Below the pieces are notes generated by a model that saw nothing but the letters and a program-made list of their open reading frames with translations, searched no databases and was not told the DNA's origin. From contig JAIYAE010000033.1 in NCBI GenBank assembly GCA_027489175.1, positions 186,001 through 250,000 of the forward strand: DNA of 64,000 nt, written 5' to 3'. Origin of the DNA: Rhodobacter sp. (GTDB taxonomy: Bacteria > Pseudomonadota > Alphaproteobacteria > Rhodobacterales > Rhodobacteraceae). A program made the position numbers and the translations under genes. How positions within the stretch are numbered: the stretch's first letter is position 1; each line of letters opens with the position of its first letter. Positions 53,989-62,034 of the stretch are shown here, piece by piece.

Positions 53989-55941
53989 TCACTCGACCGT
54001 CATCACCGCCGTCAAGGGGCCAATCGCCACCGTCGCGGCACGGCCTTCGACCGTCCATTCCAGAAGTGTCGCCACGGTTTCCGGCGTGGCATTGGCCGCG
54101 ACCGTCACCCGGCCATCCTGCCCGGCCTTGAACACGGCACGGTCAAGGACCCGGCGGATCGCCGCGCCATCGGTTCCGGCTGAGGTCAGGTCGCGGAAGA
54201 TCACCGCGGCGGGAATATCCTCACGCCGGGCAACCTGGTCGGCAGCGTTCAGGCCCTGATCCCAGGTCAGCAGCCCCCGCCCTTGCGCGCCCACGACCGG
54301 CACCACCAGGCTGGCCAGCGGGCGACGGTTCTGGAAGGCCGCCTCGGCCAGGTCCATCACCGCGACGGCCTCTGGCAGGCCCTGTTCCATCGACTGGAAG
54401 GCCACTTCGACATCCGAGGCTTGCGCCCCATCGGCGATTCCGGTGGCCAGCATCACCACTTCCTTGCCCGCTGCCCGGTAGATGGCGGCATGGTCCGGGG
54501 TGGACGGGTCCATCGGATCCAGCGCAAACGTCACCGGGAAGGGCAGGGCGGCAAGGCCCGCGCGGTCAAGTTCGCCATTGCCATTGTCGATCAGGACAAT
54601 GGCCAGCACCGGCTTGGCATCGGGGTTCTCGAAACTGGCGGCATGAATCGCGATGGGTCGGCTGTCCGCCGGGGTGGCGGGATCGGCTTCCGCCGCCGCT
54701 TCCGCTTCGGCGGGGGCGTCACCGATCCGGGGCAGGCGGTTGACCACCACAGCCTCAGCCGCGTCCTCGGCTCCGGGGGCGGGCACGAAGGTCGGGCCAT
54801 CGGCGGCCGCTTCGGGCATCACCGCGACTTCGGCTTCGGGCACGACTTCGTCACCCGCCGCCGCACCGGTTCCCGGCAGGGTCGCCGGCCGGTTGCCGGG
54901 CATCGACGGTGCCGCCGTGCCGGGCAGGCGCGCGGTCGCATTGTCGTCCAGCGGCGGGGCGGTCATCCCGTCATCCACGACGGGCGGTTCCACGGCGGGC
55001 GGATCGGCTTCGGCCACCTCGGGCAGGGGCTCCGGTTCGGGCACGGGTTCCGTCGCAGGCTCTGGCGCAGGTTCGGCTGCTGGCTGGGCCGCAGCCTCAG
55101 GCGCGGGCTCGGCTACGGGTGCGGGTTCAGGGGCGGCCTCTGCGACCACAACCGGCGCGGCCTCACTGGCGGAGCGGTCAAGCGCGGACAGCACGCCATC
55201 GGTGCTCAGCTGCAAAAGCGGTGGCGGCGCCAGCGGCAGGGCTGGGGGGGCGACCTCGGCAACGGCTGTATCGGCGGGGGCCTCCGCACTGGCGGCGGCC
55301 TCTGGGGCTTCTGGTGCCTCCGGGACGGCGGGTGCCTCGGCGACCGTCTCTGTCGTCGCCGCATCAGCCGTCGCGGCTTCGGTTGCGGCTGTTTCGGCGG
55401 CAGGCTCGGCAGTGGCGGCCGCAGGTGCCTCCGCCGCAGGGACGGTAGAACCATCCGCAGTCGCCTCTTCCGGTGCAGCTTCGGTCGCCTCAGCCGTGGC
55501 CGCTTCCGGGGCCGCGGGTTCAACCTCGACGGGATCGGGCGCGGGCAAGCTTTCGTTGACGGTGGCGGTTTCGGCCTCAGCCTCTGCCGCTGGCAGGCTG
55601 GGTTCGGCGGCTTCGGCGGCGGGGGCCTCGGCCACGTCCTCAACCACCTCCTCGGTCACGGCGTCGGCTTCGGGCGCGTCGGCGGCCACCTCGGGTTCAG
55701 CCTCGGCGCTGGCAACCTGAGCAGGTTCTTCCGGCGTCACCTCAGGGGCCGCTTCCGGGGCCACTTCGGGCGTTGCGGCGGCTGTCTCGGCGGCGGGCGC
55801 AGCCGGGGCCTCGGCAGCCACGGGGGCGCTGTCATTGGCCGCGGGCGGCGTCTGCACCGGAGCCATGGCCGAGCCGATTATGAAACCACCGGCGACCAGC
55901 GCCCCGCCCGAGAGCATGCCGAAAACGAACTTGCCGACCAC
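53989..55941 (-). CDS. YibQ-type divergent polysaccharide deacetylase with long Ala/Pro/Glu linker
   Basis: About 650 residues from GTG 55941, which has CGGAGG upstream. One N-terminal membrane segment (VFGMLSGGALVAGGFIIGSA) is followed by roughly 370 residues of low-complexity sequence rich in Ala, Pro and Glu. The last 210 residues form a divergent polysaccharide deacetylase (PF04748-like) domain: LAIVLIDNGNGELDRAGLAALPFPVTFALDP, EVVMLATGI and a late ATVAIGPL. Active-site acids typical of real deacetylases are partly altered (IDNGN where DDxG is usual), so it may bind rather than cut glycans. It is convergent with trpE. Confidence 0.85.
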   Translation of the reverse strand: MVGKFVFGMLSGGALVAGGFIIGSAMAPVQTPPAANDSAPVAAEAPAAPAAETAAATPEVAPEAAPEVTPEEPAQVASAEAEPEVAADAPEADAVTEEVVEDVAEAPAAEAAEPSLPAAEAEAETATVNESLPAPDPVEVEPAAPEAATAEATEAAPEEATADGSTVPAAEAPAAATAEPAAETAATEAATADAATTETVAEAPAVPEAPEAPEAAASAEAPADTAVAEVAPPALPLAPPPLLQLSTDGVLSALDRSASEAAPVVVAEAAPEPAPVAEPAPEAAAQPAAEPAPEPATEPVPEPEPLPEVAEADPPAVEPPVVDDGMTAPPLDDNATARLPGTAAPSMPGNRPATLPGTGAAAGDEVVPEAEVAVMPEAAADGPTFVPAPGAEDAAEAVVVNRLPRIGDAPAEAEAAAEADPATPADSRPIAIHAASFENPDAKPVLAIVLIDNGNGELDRAGLAALPFPVTFALDPMDPSTPDHAAIYRAAGKEVVMLATGIADGAQASDVEVAFQSMEQGLPEAVAVMDLAEAAFQNRRPLASLVVPVVGAQGRGLLTWDQGLNAADQVARREDIPAAVIFRDLTSAGTDGAAIRRVLDRAVFKAGQDGRVTVAANATPETVATLLEWTVEGRAATVAIGPLTAVMTVE

Positions 55942-56180
55942 TGTCGCCTCCGAACTTCTGTCTTGCCTGACCCGGAGGTTCAGGGAATGACCCGATTTTT
56001 CCGGTTCCAGCCAGGACCATGCGGGCAAGCCCCGGCAGTCCCGACCGCTGCCATTATAGCGCGAGCTTGGCGCAGCTTCATCCCATTTTTACGCTATCGT
56101 CAATAACTTGCCCGTCCGTGGCCGGGCTGCAATGCCCCGCAGCGGGCAAAGAATGTGCAATCCGCAAGACTGGGGTGGGG
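55942..56180. other. Gap between the YibQ-type gene and tRNA-Cys
   Basis: No gene seen in 239 bases. It includes a CGGAGG ribosome binding site for the YibQ-type gene and an AT-richer part around 56050-56110 (cattatagcg, catttttacg, gtcaataac) that may hold promoters. Confidence 0.4.
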
Positions 56181-56254
56181 TGGAGGCGGGTACCGGAATC
56201 GAACCGGTCTTCACGGATTTGCAATCCGCTGCGTAACCTCTCCGCCAACCCGCC
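56181..56254 (-). tRNA. tRNA-Cys (anticodon GCA)
   Basis: On the minus strand it starts GGCGGGT and pairs with ACCCGCC before the discriminator T and an encoded CCA (56181-56183). The anticodon stem GGATT/AATCC-like with loop TTGCAAA gives anticodon GCA. T-arm CCGGTTCGATTCCGG is normal. 74 bases with CCA. Confidence 0.95.
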
Positions 56255-56304
56255 GCGATGAGTGGGGATCGGATAGCGGATCAGGCGCGCGGCTGCAAGA
56301 GGGG

Positions 56305-56904
56305 CTAGCCGATCAGCCGGTCAGTCTGCGCGGCGACCCGGCCCAGATGCCGGGCGCGGGTGGCGGGGGTAGAGCTGTCCATCAGGTAATGCGCCGCAAA
56401 GACCGTGCGGCGGCGCGGCGCGCACAGAAGGCCGATCCCCCGCGTCAGCATCCGCTTGCCGGGGCTGCCCACGAACGCCGTCAGCCACCAGCTTGCCCCG
56501 CAAGTGGTGAACACGCCCAGCCGCTTGATATGCGTGAGGCCCGGGCGGATCGTCTGGTTTTCCCCGGCGGGCATCAGGAAAGCCACATCCGGCAGCATGG
56601 TCCGGTCCAGCCAGCCCTTCAGCATGGCGGGCAAGGCATACCACCAGGTCGGGTAGACGAAGATCAGCGTATCGGCCCATTGCAGGTCGGCCACATCGCC
56701 CGCCACTACGTCGCGGTTGCGCGGGGTGTCAAGGTAGCCCTCCCACTCTGCGAGGGTTAGGGTCGGGTCGAAGGCGCGGGCGTAAAGGTCGGTCAGGCGC
56801 ACCTCGGCCCCCTTGGCCGCCAGCCGCGCCAGCACGGTATCGCGGATCGCGCTGGTAAAGCTGCCCTCTTTCGGGTGGCAATAGATCACAAGCGCGCGGG
56901 TCAT
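56305..56904 (-). CDS. NAD(P)H-dependent quinone-reductase-like flavoprotein, copy 1
   Basis: A 199-residue flavodoxin-fold protein of the NQO1/KefF type: ALVIYCHPKEGSFTSAIRDTV for FMN/FAD phosphate binding, DLYARAFDPTLT, and IFVYPTWWYALPAMLKGWLDRTMLP. Such enzymes reduce quinones and other electrophiles with two electrons. It overlaps the paralogue upstream by ATGA and is the last gene of a five-gene operon with an ABC importer. Confidence 0.88.
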   Translation of the reverse strand: MTRALVIYCHPKEGSFTSAIRDTVLARLAAKGAEVRLTDLYARAFDPTLTLAEWEGYLDTPRNRDVVAGDVADLQWADTLIFVYPTWWYALPAMLKGWLDRTMLPDVAFLMPAGENQTIRPGLTHIKRLGVFTTCGASWWLTAFVGSPGKRMLTRGIGLLCAPRRRTVFAAHYLMDSSTPATRARHLGRVAAQTDRLIG

Positions 56905-57482
56905 AACCGGTCCATTTCCTGGGCAACTCGGGCAAGGAAGGCCTGGCGTTTGGCAAGGCTTACCCGGTTCATGTCGTAAAGCGCCAGATACCGCAGCCGG
57001 TCGGGGCGGCAGATGAAGCGGATGACGCGGGTGAACATCTTCTTCGGCGGGTTCCCGGCGGCCCAGGCCCGAAACGGCGTGGCCCCATAGCTGGTGACCA
57101 CGGCCAGCTTGCGGATATGGGTCAGCGCCGGGGCGACCAGCCCGTTTTCCAGCGTAAACGAAACGCCGGGAAGGAAAACCCGGTCGAAGTATCCCTTCAG
57201 GATGGCCGGAAAGCCGAAGTTCCAGACCGGGTAGACGAAGACCAAAGCCTCAGCCGCGCGCAGCCTGTCGACATAGCCCTGCACGGGGGCGGTATTTGTC
57301 GCCAGATCCTGATAGCCCCGCCGTTCGGCTGCGGTCAGCACCGGATCAAACCCCTCGGCGTAAAGGTCGCACAGGTCCACCTCCCAGCCGCGCGCCAAGA
57401 GCCGCTCCACCACCACGGCCTTCAGCGCGGCGGAGAGGCTTTCCTCGCAAGGATGGGCAAAGACCACCAGCACCCGCGTCAT
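56901..57482 (-). CDS. NAD(P)H-dependent quinone-reductase-like flavoprotein, copy 2
   Basis: A 193-residue paralogue of the next gene: VLVVFAHPCEESLSAALKAVV, DLYAEGFDPVLTAAERRGY, and VFVYPVWNFGFPAILKGYFDRVFLPG. The start is ATG 57482, which shares a base with the stop of the ABC permease gene (TGATG). Two tandem reductases coupled to an importer suggest that the imported compound is reduced on entry; this is inference. Confidence 0.88.
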   Translation of the reverse strand: MTRVLVVFAHPCEESLSAALKAVVVERLLARGWEVDLCDLYAEGFDPVLTAAERRGYQDLATNTAPVQGYVDRLRAAEALVFVYPVWNFGFPAILKGYFDRVFLPGVSFTLENGLVAPALTHIRKLAVVTSYGATPFRAWAAGNPPKKMFTRVIRFICRPDRLRYLALYDMNRVSLAKRQAFLARVAQEMDRL

Positions 57483-58324
57483 CAGGTTTCGCGCTTCAGC
57501 GCACTTTCGTGCCACTTCCGCAGCAGCATATGCGACAGGAACGAGAGCCCGGCAAAGATAATGACCCCCGACACCGCGATGAGGAGGAGTGCCGCAAACA
57601 TCCGCGGGATGTTCAGCCGGTAACTTGCCTCCAGGATCCGGAACGCCAGCCCCGACCCGATGCCTCCGGTGCCCGCCACATATTCCGCGACGATGGCCCC
57701 GATCAGGCTAAGGCCCCCCGCAATCCGAAGGCCGCCAAGGAAGTAGGGTAGGGCGGAGGGCAACTGCAGATAGCGCAACCGCTGCCAGCGGCTGGCGCCG
57801 TAGATGCGGAACAGATCGCGCAGGTTGTGATCGGTCGAATTCAGGCCCAGCGTCGTGTTGGCCAGGATCGGAAAGAAGGCCACGATCCAGGCACACAGCA
57901 ACAGCCCCACCGTGCGGTTCTCGACATAGATGAAGATCAGGGGCGCGATCGACACGACCGGCGTCACCTGCAGGATGACCGCATAGGGGTAGAACGACAT
58001 CTCGGCAAAGCGGCTTTGGTTGAAGAGGACCGCAAGCCCCACGCCCCCGATCACCGCCACCGCAAGCGCCATCAGCGTGATCTGCAGCGTGACAAGCAGC
58101 GCCTCAAACAGCATGCGCCAGTCCTTGACCAGCTGCTCCCACACCACCAGTGGGCCGGGAAGCTGATACTTCGGGATTTCGTTCCAGACGACCAGCCGGT
58201 CCCAGCCGACCAGCAGCAGCACGAGGACGAGCGCGGGCAGCAGCCATTTTGCCACCCGCTCGATCCGGGCGTCGCGCAGGCGCTTGGCCTCTTCGGGGTC
58301 AAGGACGGGGGTGGTCACGGTCAT
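57482..58324 (-). CDS. ABC transporter permease (SsuC/ThiX-like)
   Basis: A 280-residue inner-membrane permease with about six membrane segments and the EAA-type loop in FRIYGASRWQRLRYLQLPSALPYFLGGLRIAGGLSLIGAIVAE. The first segment is LLPALVLVLLLVGWDRLVVW. It pairs with the ATPase (ATGA overlap) and the periplasmic binding protein upstream; family members import taurine, sulfonates, nitrate or pyrimidines. Confidence 0.92.
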   Translation of the reverse strand: MTVTTPVLDPEEAKRLRDARIERVAKWLLPALVLVLLLVGWDRLVVWNEIPKYQLPGPLVVWEQLVKDWRMLFEALLVTLQITLMALAVAVIGGVGLAVLFNQSRFAEMSFYPYAVILQVTPVVSIAPLIFIYVENRTVGLLLCAWIVAFFPILANTTLGLNSTDHNLRDLFRIYGASRWQRLRYLQLPSALPYFLGGLRIAGGLSLIGAIVAEYVAGTGGIGSGLAFRILEASYRLNIPRMFAALLLIAVSGVIIFAGLSFLSHMLLRKWHESALKRET

Positions 58325-59118
58325 GCCGCCTCTCCCATGGCGCGGTGCAGGGCCGCGCTTGCCACCTGGCAATGGGCGGCATAGTCGGCAGAGGTGCGGA
58401 ACACCTCATCCCTTGGGTAGGGGGCGGTCACCTGAACCTCTTCGATCACCCGGCCCGGTCGCGCGGCCATCACGATGATCCGGTCGGACAGGAACACGCT
58501 TTCAAAGACCGAGTGGGTGACAAAGATCACCGTGCAGCCGATGCGCTCGCGCAAGGACAAAAGGTCGGTGTTCAGCTTGTGGCGGGTGATTTCGTCCAGC
58601 GCGGCAAAGGGCTCATCCATCAGGATCAGCCGGGGGTTCGTGACCAGGGCCCGCGCGATGGAGACGCGCATCTTCATCCCGCCCGACAATTGGCGGGGAT
58701 AGGTGTCAGCGAATTTCGACAGGCCGACCAGATCCAGCGCCTCGTCAATCTCGGGTTTGACCTCGGCAAAGGATTTGCCGCGCAGCCGGAAGGGCAGGAA
58801 GACATTCTGCGCCACGGTCGCCCAAGGCATCAGCGTGGGTTCCTGAAACACCACCCCCAGATCGCCGGCACCCTTGCCGCCCTCCCAGGATATCCGCCCC
58901 GAGGTCGGTGTGGACAGCCCCGCGATCAGCCGCAGCGCCGTGGACTTGCCGCAGCCGGACGGCCCGAGGAGCGAGATGAAATCCCCCTCCTGCACCGCCA
59001 GCGACATGTCATGCAGCGCGGTGACGCCGCCGTTGAAAACCTTGCCAACCTGTTGCAACTGCAGCAGTTTTTGCCGCTCGCCAAGGGGCAGGATCTGTCT
59101 GTGGATCAGGTCGGTCAT
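58321..59118 (-). CDS. ABC transporter ATP-binding protein
   Basis: A 265-residue ATPase of the SsuB/TauB/NrtD group: Walker A GPSGCGKST, Q-loop VVFQEPTLMPW, signature LSGGMKMRVSIARAL, Walker B LILMDEPFAALD and the switch histidine in VTHS. Start is ATG 59118 (MTDLIH). A palindrome lies between it and the binding-protein gene; it overlaps the permease gene. Confidence 0.94.
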   Translation of the reverse strand: MTDLIHRQILPLGERQKLLQLQQVGKVFNGGVTALHDMSLAVQEGDFISLLGPSGCGKSTALRLIAGLSTPTSGRISWEGGKGAGDLGVVFQEPTLMPWATVAQNVFLPFRLRGKSFAEVKPEIDEALDLVGLSKFADTYPRQLSGGMKMRVSIARALVTNPRLILMDEPFAALDEITRHKLNTDLLSLRERIGCTVIFVTHSVFESVFLSDRIIVMAARPGRVIEEVQVTAPYPRDEVFRTSADYAAHCQVASAALHRAMGEAA

Positions 59119-59128
59119 GCGCTTCGGC

Positions 59129-59152
59129 AGGGTGGGCAATTATGCCCACCCT
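59129..59152. repeat. Intra-operon palindrome AGGGTGGGCA-ATTA-TGCCCACCCT
   Basis: Perfect 10-base arms (59129-59138, 59143-59152) with loop ATTA between the binding-protein gene and the ATPase gene. It may lower expression of the downstream genes or protect the mRNA of the binding protein, as found in other ABC operons. Core shared with 28780-28797. Confidence 0.65.
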
Positions 59153-59162
59153 ACGCTGGTCC

Positions 59163-60176
59163 TTACATCTTCGGCTTCAGCTCCATCCCCACGCCCTTGT
59201 TGACGAAGGAAGTGTTGATCGTGGCCGACCAGTCCAGATCGGCCGGAACCACACCCGCCGTCACCATCTTGTCGAAGAAGTCCTTCACCTTGGCCTCGGT
59301 CATCGCGCCAATGCCCATCGTCTCGGTATCGCCCGAATCCACGATCCCGGCCGATTTCATCTTGTCGATGGCATAGGCGATGGCCTCATCGGTCATTTCC
59401 GGGTTGTCGGCCTTGATCATCGCGTTGGCGGCGCTGTTGTCGTTATAGATGTAGTTGTACCAGCCCTTGATCGACCCTTCGACAAAGCAGGTCACCTGTT
59501 CGGGCTTCGTCGCCACCGTGTCGGCCATCGTCTCGATCAGCGTGGAATAGGTGGAATAGCCCGCATCGGCGATCAGGAAAACACCCGGCTCCCAGCCGGT
59601 TTCCTTGGCGACGAAGAAGGGTTCCGAGGACAGATAGCCCTGCATCCCCCAGTTTTCATTGGCGATGAACGGGGCGGGGTTGAAGGTGTAAACCTCACGC
59701 TGCTCGTCAGTAAAGCCGTAGGCCGCCTTCATCCACTGATAGAACGACGCATAGCCCTGATCGCCGATCAGGATCTTGTCCAGCTTCTTCAGGTCCTCGA
59801 AGGTTTCGGCCTTGCCCGGATGGGTCAGGATCACCTGCGGTTCCTTCTGGAAGCTCGCAGCAACGGCGACGATCGGAATGCCTTCCTGTGCGGCGCTGAA
59901 CGCCTCAAGCAGGTTGCCGCCCATGTGGTAGTCCACCTTGCCCGCAATCATCAGCGCGCGGTTGTTCACTTGCGGGCCGCCGGGCTGGATCGTCACGTCA
60001 AGGCCGCAAGCGGCATAGGTGCCATCGGCGACAGACTGGTAAAACCCGCCATGTTCGGCCTGGGCCAGCCAGTTGGTGCCGAAGACAACGGGAACATTCT
60101 CAGCCATCGCCGGGGCAGCAAGGCCAATGGCGGCCACAAGGGCAGAGGTCTGGACAAGGCGGGTTTTGGTCAACAT
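59163..60176 (-). CDS. Periplasmic substrate-binding protein (NMT1/THI5-like)
   Basis: A 337-residue exported binding protein with signal peptide ending APAMA. The pattern FGTNWLAQAEHGGFYQSVADGTYAACGLDVTI, then GGPQVNNRALMIAGKVDYHMGG, is that of the NMT1/THI5-like group (COG0715), which includes binders of thiamine-pyrimidine precursors (ThiY), sulfonates and nitrate. No TPP riboswitch is seen upstream. It heads the five-gene operon and is divergent from the ridA-like gene. Confidence 0.9.
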   Translation of the reverse strand: MLTKTRLVQTSALVAAIGLAAPAMAENVPVVFGTNWLAQAEHGGFYQSVADGTYAACGLDVTIQPGGPQVNNRALMIAGKVDYHMGGNLLEAFSAAQEGIPIVAVAASFQKEPQVILTHPGKAETFEDLKKLDKILIGDQGYASFYQWMKAAYGFTDEQREVYTFNPAPFIANENWGMQGYLSSEPFFVAKETGWEPGVFLIADAGYSTYSTLIETMADTVATKPEQVTCFVEGSIKGWYNYIYNDNSAANAMIKADNPEMTDEAIAYAIDKMKSAGIVDSGDTETMGIGAMTEAKVKDFFDKMVTAGVVPADLDWSATINTSFVNKGVGMELKPKM

Positions 60177-60443
60177 CGTGGGGCTCTCCTGTCGGTTTCT
60201 ATTCTTTCACCCAGCCTAGATCGCGGGCGGGCCAAGGCGAGGGGGGATGGTGGCACCGGGGCGGAAATCCGGTGAAAAAGCCTTCCCTTCGGGCAAAACC
60301 TGCGCTTCACTGCTGAAAACTTACGCAGAATGCCCCGCAAGGCAAGGAAATCATCCGCGGCGCTGGCCGGGCCGGCCCTGCAAGCGCCAGCCTTGCCGCA
60401 CCAAGACCTGCCCGATCCAGCCTTGCCCGAACCGGAGCCGCCC

Positions 60444-60833
60444 ATGCGCATGCTGACCCCCCCGACCATCGCCCCCCCTTTCGCGGCCTATGCCCACGGG
60501 GTTGAGGTTCCGCCCGGCGCCCGGCTGGTGGTGACCTCCGGCCAACTGGCCCTGGCCCGCGACGGCACCGTCCCCGAAGGCGCCCGCGCCCAAGCCGACC
60601 TCTGCTTTCAGAACTGCGCCGCCATCCTGGCCGAGGCAGGCATGACCCCCGCCGATGTCATCCGCATCAACGCCTTCGTCACCGACCGCGCCCATATGCC
60701 CGGCTACATGGCCGCCCGCGACGCCTGGCTTTCCGGCATCCCAAGGCTCCCCGCCTCCACCCTCGTCATCGTCACGGGCTTCACCCGCCCAGAATTCCTG
60801 GTCGAGGTTGAGGTTACCGCCGCCAAACCCTGA
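60444..60833 (+). CDS. RidA-family (YjgF/UK114) protein
   Basis: A 129-residue protein of the RidA family, which deaminates reactive enamine/imine intermediates or related compounds. GARLVVTSGQLALARDGTVPEGARAQADLCFQNCAAILAEAGMTPADVIRINAFVTD is the typical core, and ASTLVIVTGFTRPEFLVEVEVTA the end. In true RidA an Arg near residue 105 binds the carboxylate; here FTRPEFLVEVE has Arg with the family's glutamate. Start ATG 60444 with CGGAG. Divergent from the ABC operon. Confidence 0.85.
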   Translation: MRMLTPPTIAPPFAAYAHGVEVPPGARLVVTSGQLALARDGTVPEGARAQADLCFQNCAAILAEAGMTPADVIRINAFVTDRAHMPGYMAARDAWLSGIPRLPASTLVIVTGFTRPEFLVEVEVTAAKP

Positions 60834-60840
60834 CCCAAGC

Positions 60841-60892
60841 CCCTTTCACATTTGCCCAAATATCCTCAGGGGTTTGGGGCAGAATGCCCCAA
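60841..60892 (+). repeat. Intergenic repeat with hairpin, copy C ('gcccaaatatcc' element)
   Basis: CCCTTTCACATTTGCCCAAA then TATCCTC, followed by TTGGGGC (60874-60880) and GCCCCAA (60886-60892). It begins eight bases past the stop of the ridA-like gene. The first block is nearly identical to 49153, the stem is not, which suggests selection on the first block. Confidence 0.7.
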
Positions 60893-60975
60893 CGTCCGAG
60901 CCGGTTGGCGCGCTTGCGCGCCAGAGGCGAGACAAAAGGCTTGCGCGGCACGCGCTCCACCAGAAACCCGCCCGG

Positions 60976-62034
60976 TCAGTAGCCCGTCATCTCCAGATAG
61001 CCGCGCCCCGTGTGGCTGCCCGCCACCCGCACCGGCCCCTCCCAATAGGGCACCGATGTCGCCATCCACGCCCTCGGGTTCAGCGCCTCCAGCGTCACAT
61101 CCAGCCCCCGTTCCGGCAGCGTGAGGCGCCAGCCCACCGGCACCTCGCGCCCGGCCACCGTGAACCGCTCCAACGCCTCAGCCTGCAGCGCACCAGGTTC
61201 CAGCGCCACCGCCACCCCATCCGCCCCGATCCAGGTGCCAGAGGTAAAGTCCTCCGTCCCGCGCAAGACAAACCCCATCAGCTTTTCGCCCCCGTCAAAG
61301 GACAGCGAAAACCAGTCCCAACCGGTCTGATCCGCCGCAAGGGGCTGGGAGGACCATTCCCGGTCCAACCACGCACTCCCCGTCACCGCCACCGCCCCGC
61401 CCGGCAACTGCAACTCCCCCGTCACTGCGTAAAACGGCTGTGAGTAATAGTGGCTCGCCTGCCCCCCCGCCGATTTCACCGAATAGCCCTCGTCGCCTTG
61501 CAGAACCAACGGCCCCTTGGCGTCCAACTCCAGCGCGTAGCCAAAGCCCTCGCCTTTGGCCTTCAGCGTCAGCCGGTCCAGCGCGTCCTCGCCCGCCCCG
61601 GCCGTGGACAGCATCTGCCAGTCATCGATCCAGGCTTCAAACGGCGCGCCATCGCCAAGCGTCACCCCCGCTTGACCCACCCCCCCGCGCGCCAGACGTT
61701 CAGCCACAAAATGCTCCGTCGCCTTCGTCACCGCCGCATGGCCCATCCACAGCTGCGGGCTGTCCCAGCCGTCCCCCTCGACCGGAGCGGTCGCGGTGCG
61801 GAAAAGCGTCCATTGCACCCCGTACTCCGCCCCATCGGCCCCAGTCAGGTTCGCGGTCAGATACCACCATTCAATCCGGTACTCCGGGTGCGCGCCGTGG
61901 TCGGCGGGAAACTCCAGCACCGTATCGCGGTCGGGCAGGGCGAAGCCTTCGACCGTCGCCCCCATGTCGGCAAACCCTTGCGCCGAAGCAGCGCCTGCCA
62001 GCGCCAGCCACAGGAAAACCGCCCTAACGTTCAT
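60976..62034 (-). CDS. AttH/CrtC-like lipocalin-domain exported protein
   Basis: A 352-residue protein with a signal peptide (MNVRAVFLWLALAGAASAQ). The N-terminal half carries the AttH/CrtC-like lipocalin pattern HPEYRIEWWYLTANL, VQWTLFRTA, and the second half SAWLDREWSSQPLAADQTGWDWFSLSF, typical of carotenoid 1,2-hydratase relatives. Here, next to an FtsX-type permease, it is more like the AttH proteins of exporter operons. Enzymatic activity is unknown. The start overlaps the end of the permease gene. Confidence 0.82.
   Translation of the reverse strand: MNVRAVFLWLALAGAASAQGFADMGATVEGFALPDRDTVLEFPADHGAHPEYRIEWWYLTANLTGADGAEYGVQWTLFRTATAPVEGDGWDSPQLWMGHAAVTKATEHFVAERLARGGVGQAGVTLGDGAPFEAWIDDWQMLSTAGAGEDALDRLTLKAKGEGFGYALELDAKGPLVLQGDEGYSVKSAGGQASHYYSQPFYAVTGELQLPGGAVAVTGSAWLDREWSSQPLAADQTGWDWFSLSFDGGEKLMGFVLRGTEDFTSGTWIGADGVAVALEPGALQAEALERFTVAGREVPVGWRLTLPERGLDVTLEALNPRAWMATSVPYWEGPVRVAGSHTGRGYLEMTGY

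Noticed and set aside
54600-55900. Possible tandem DNA repeat array or CRISPR-like array
   Set aside because: The repetitive look comes from Ala/Pro/Glu codons in a protein linker; there are no regularly spaced identical repeats or spacers.
54283-56106. Long plus-strand open frame rich in Gly and Arg
   Set aside because: It is antisense to the Ala/Pro/Glu linker of the YibQ-type protein, where GCN, CCN and GAR codons keep the other frames open. No ribosome binding site or domain.
60177-60443. Possible TPP riboswitch before the THI5-like transporter
   Set aside because: I looked for the CTGAGA and related conserved blocks on the minus strand and found none.
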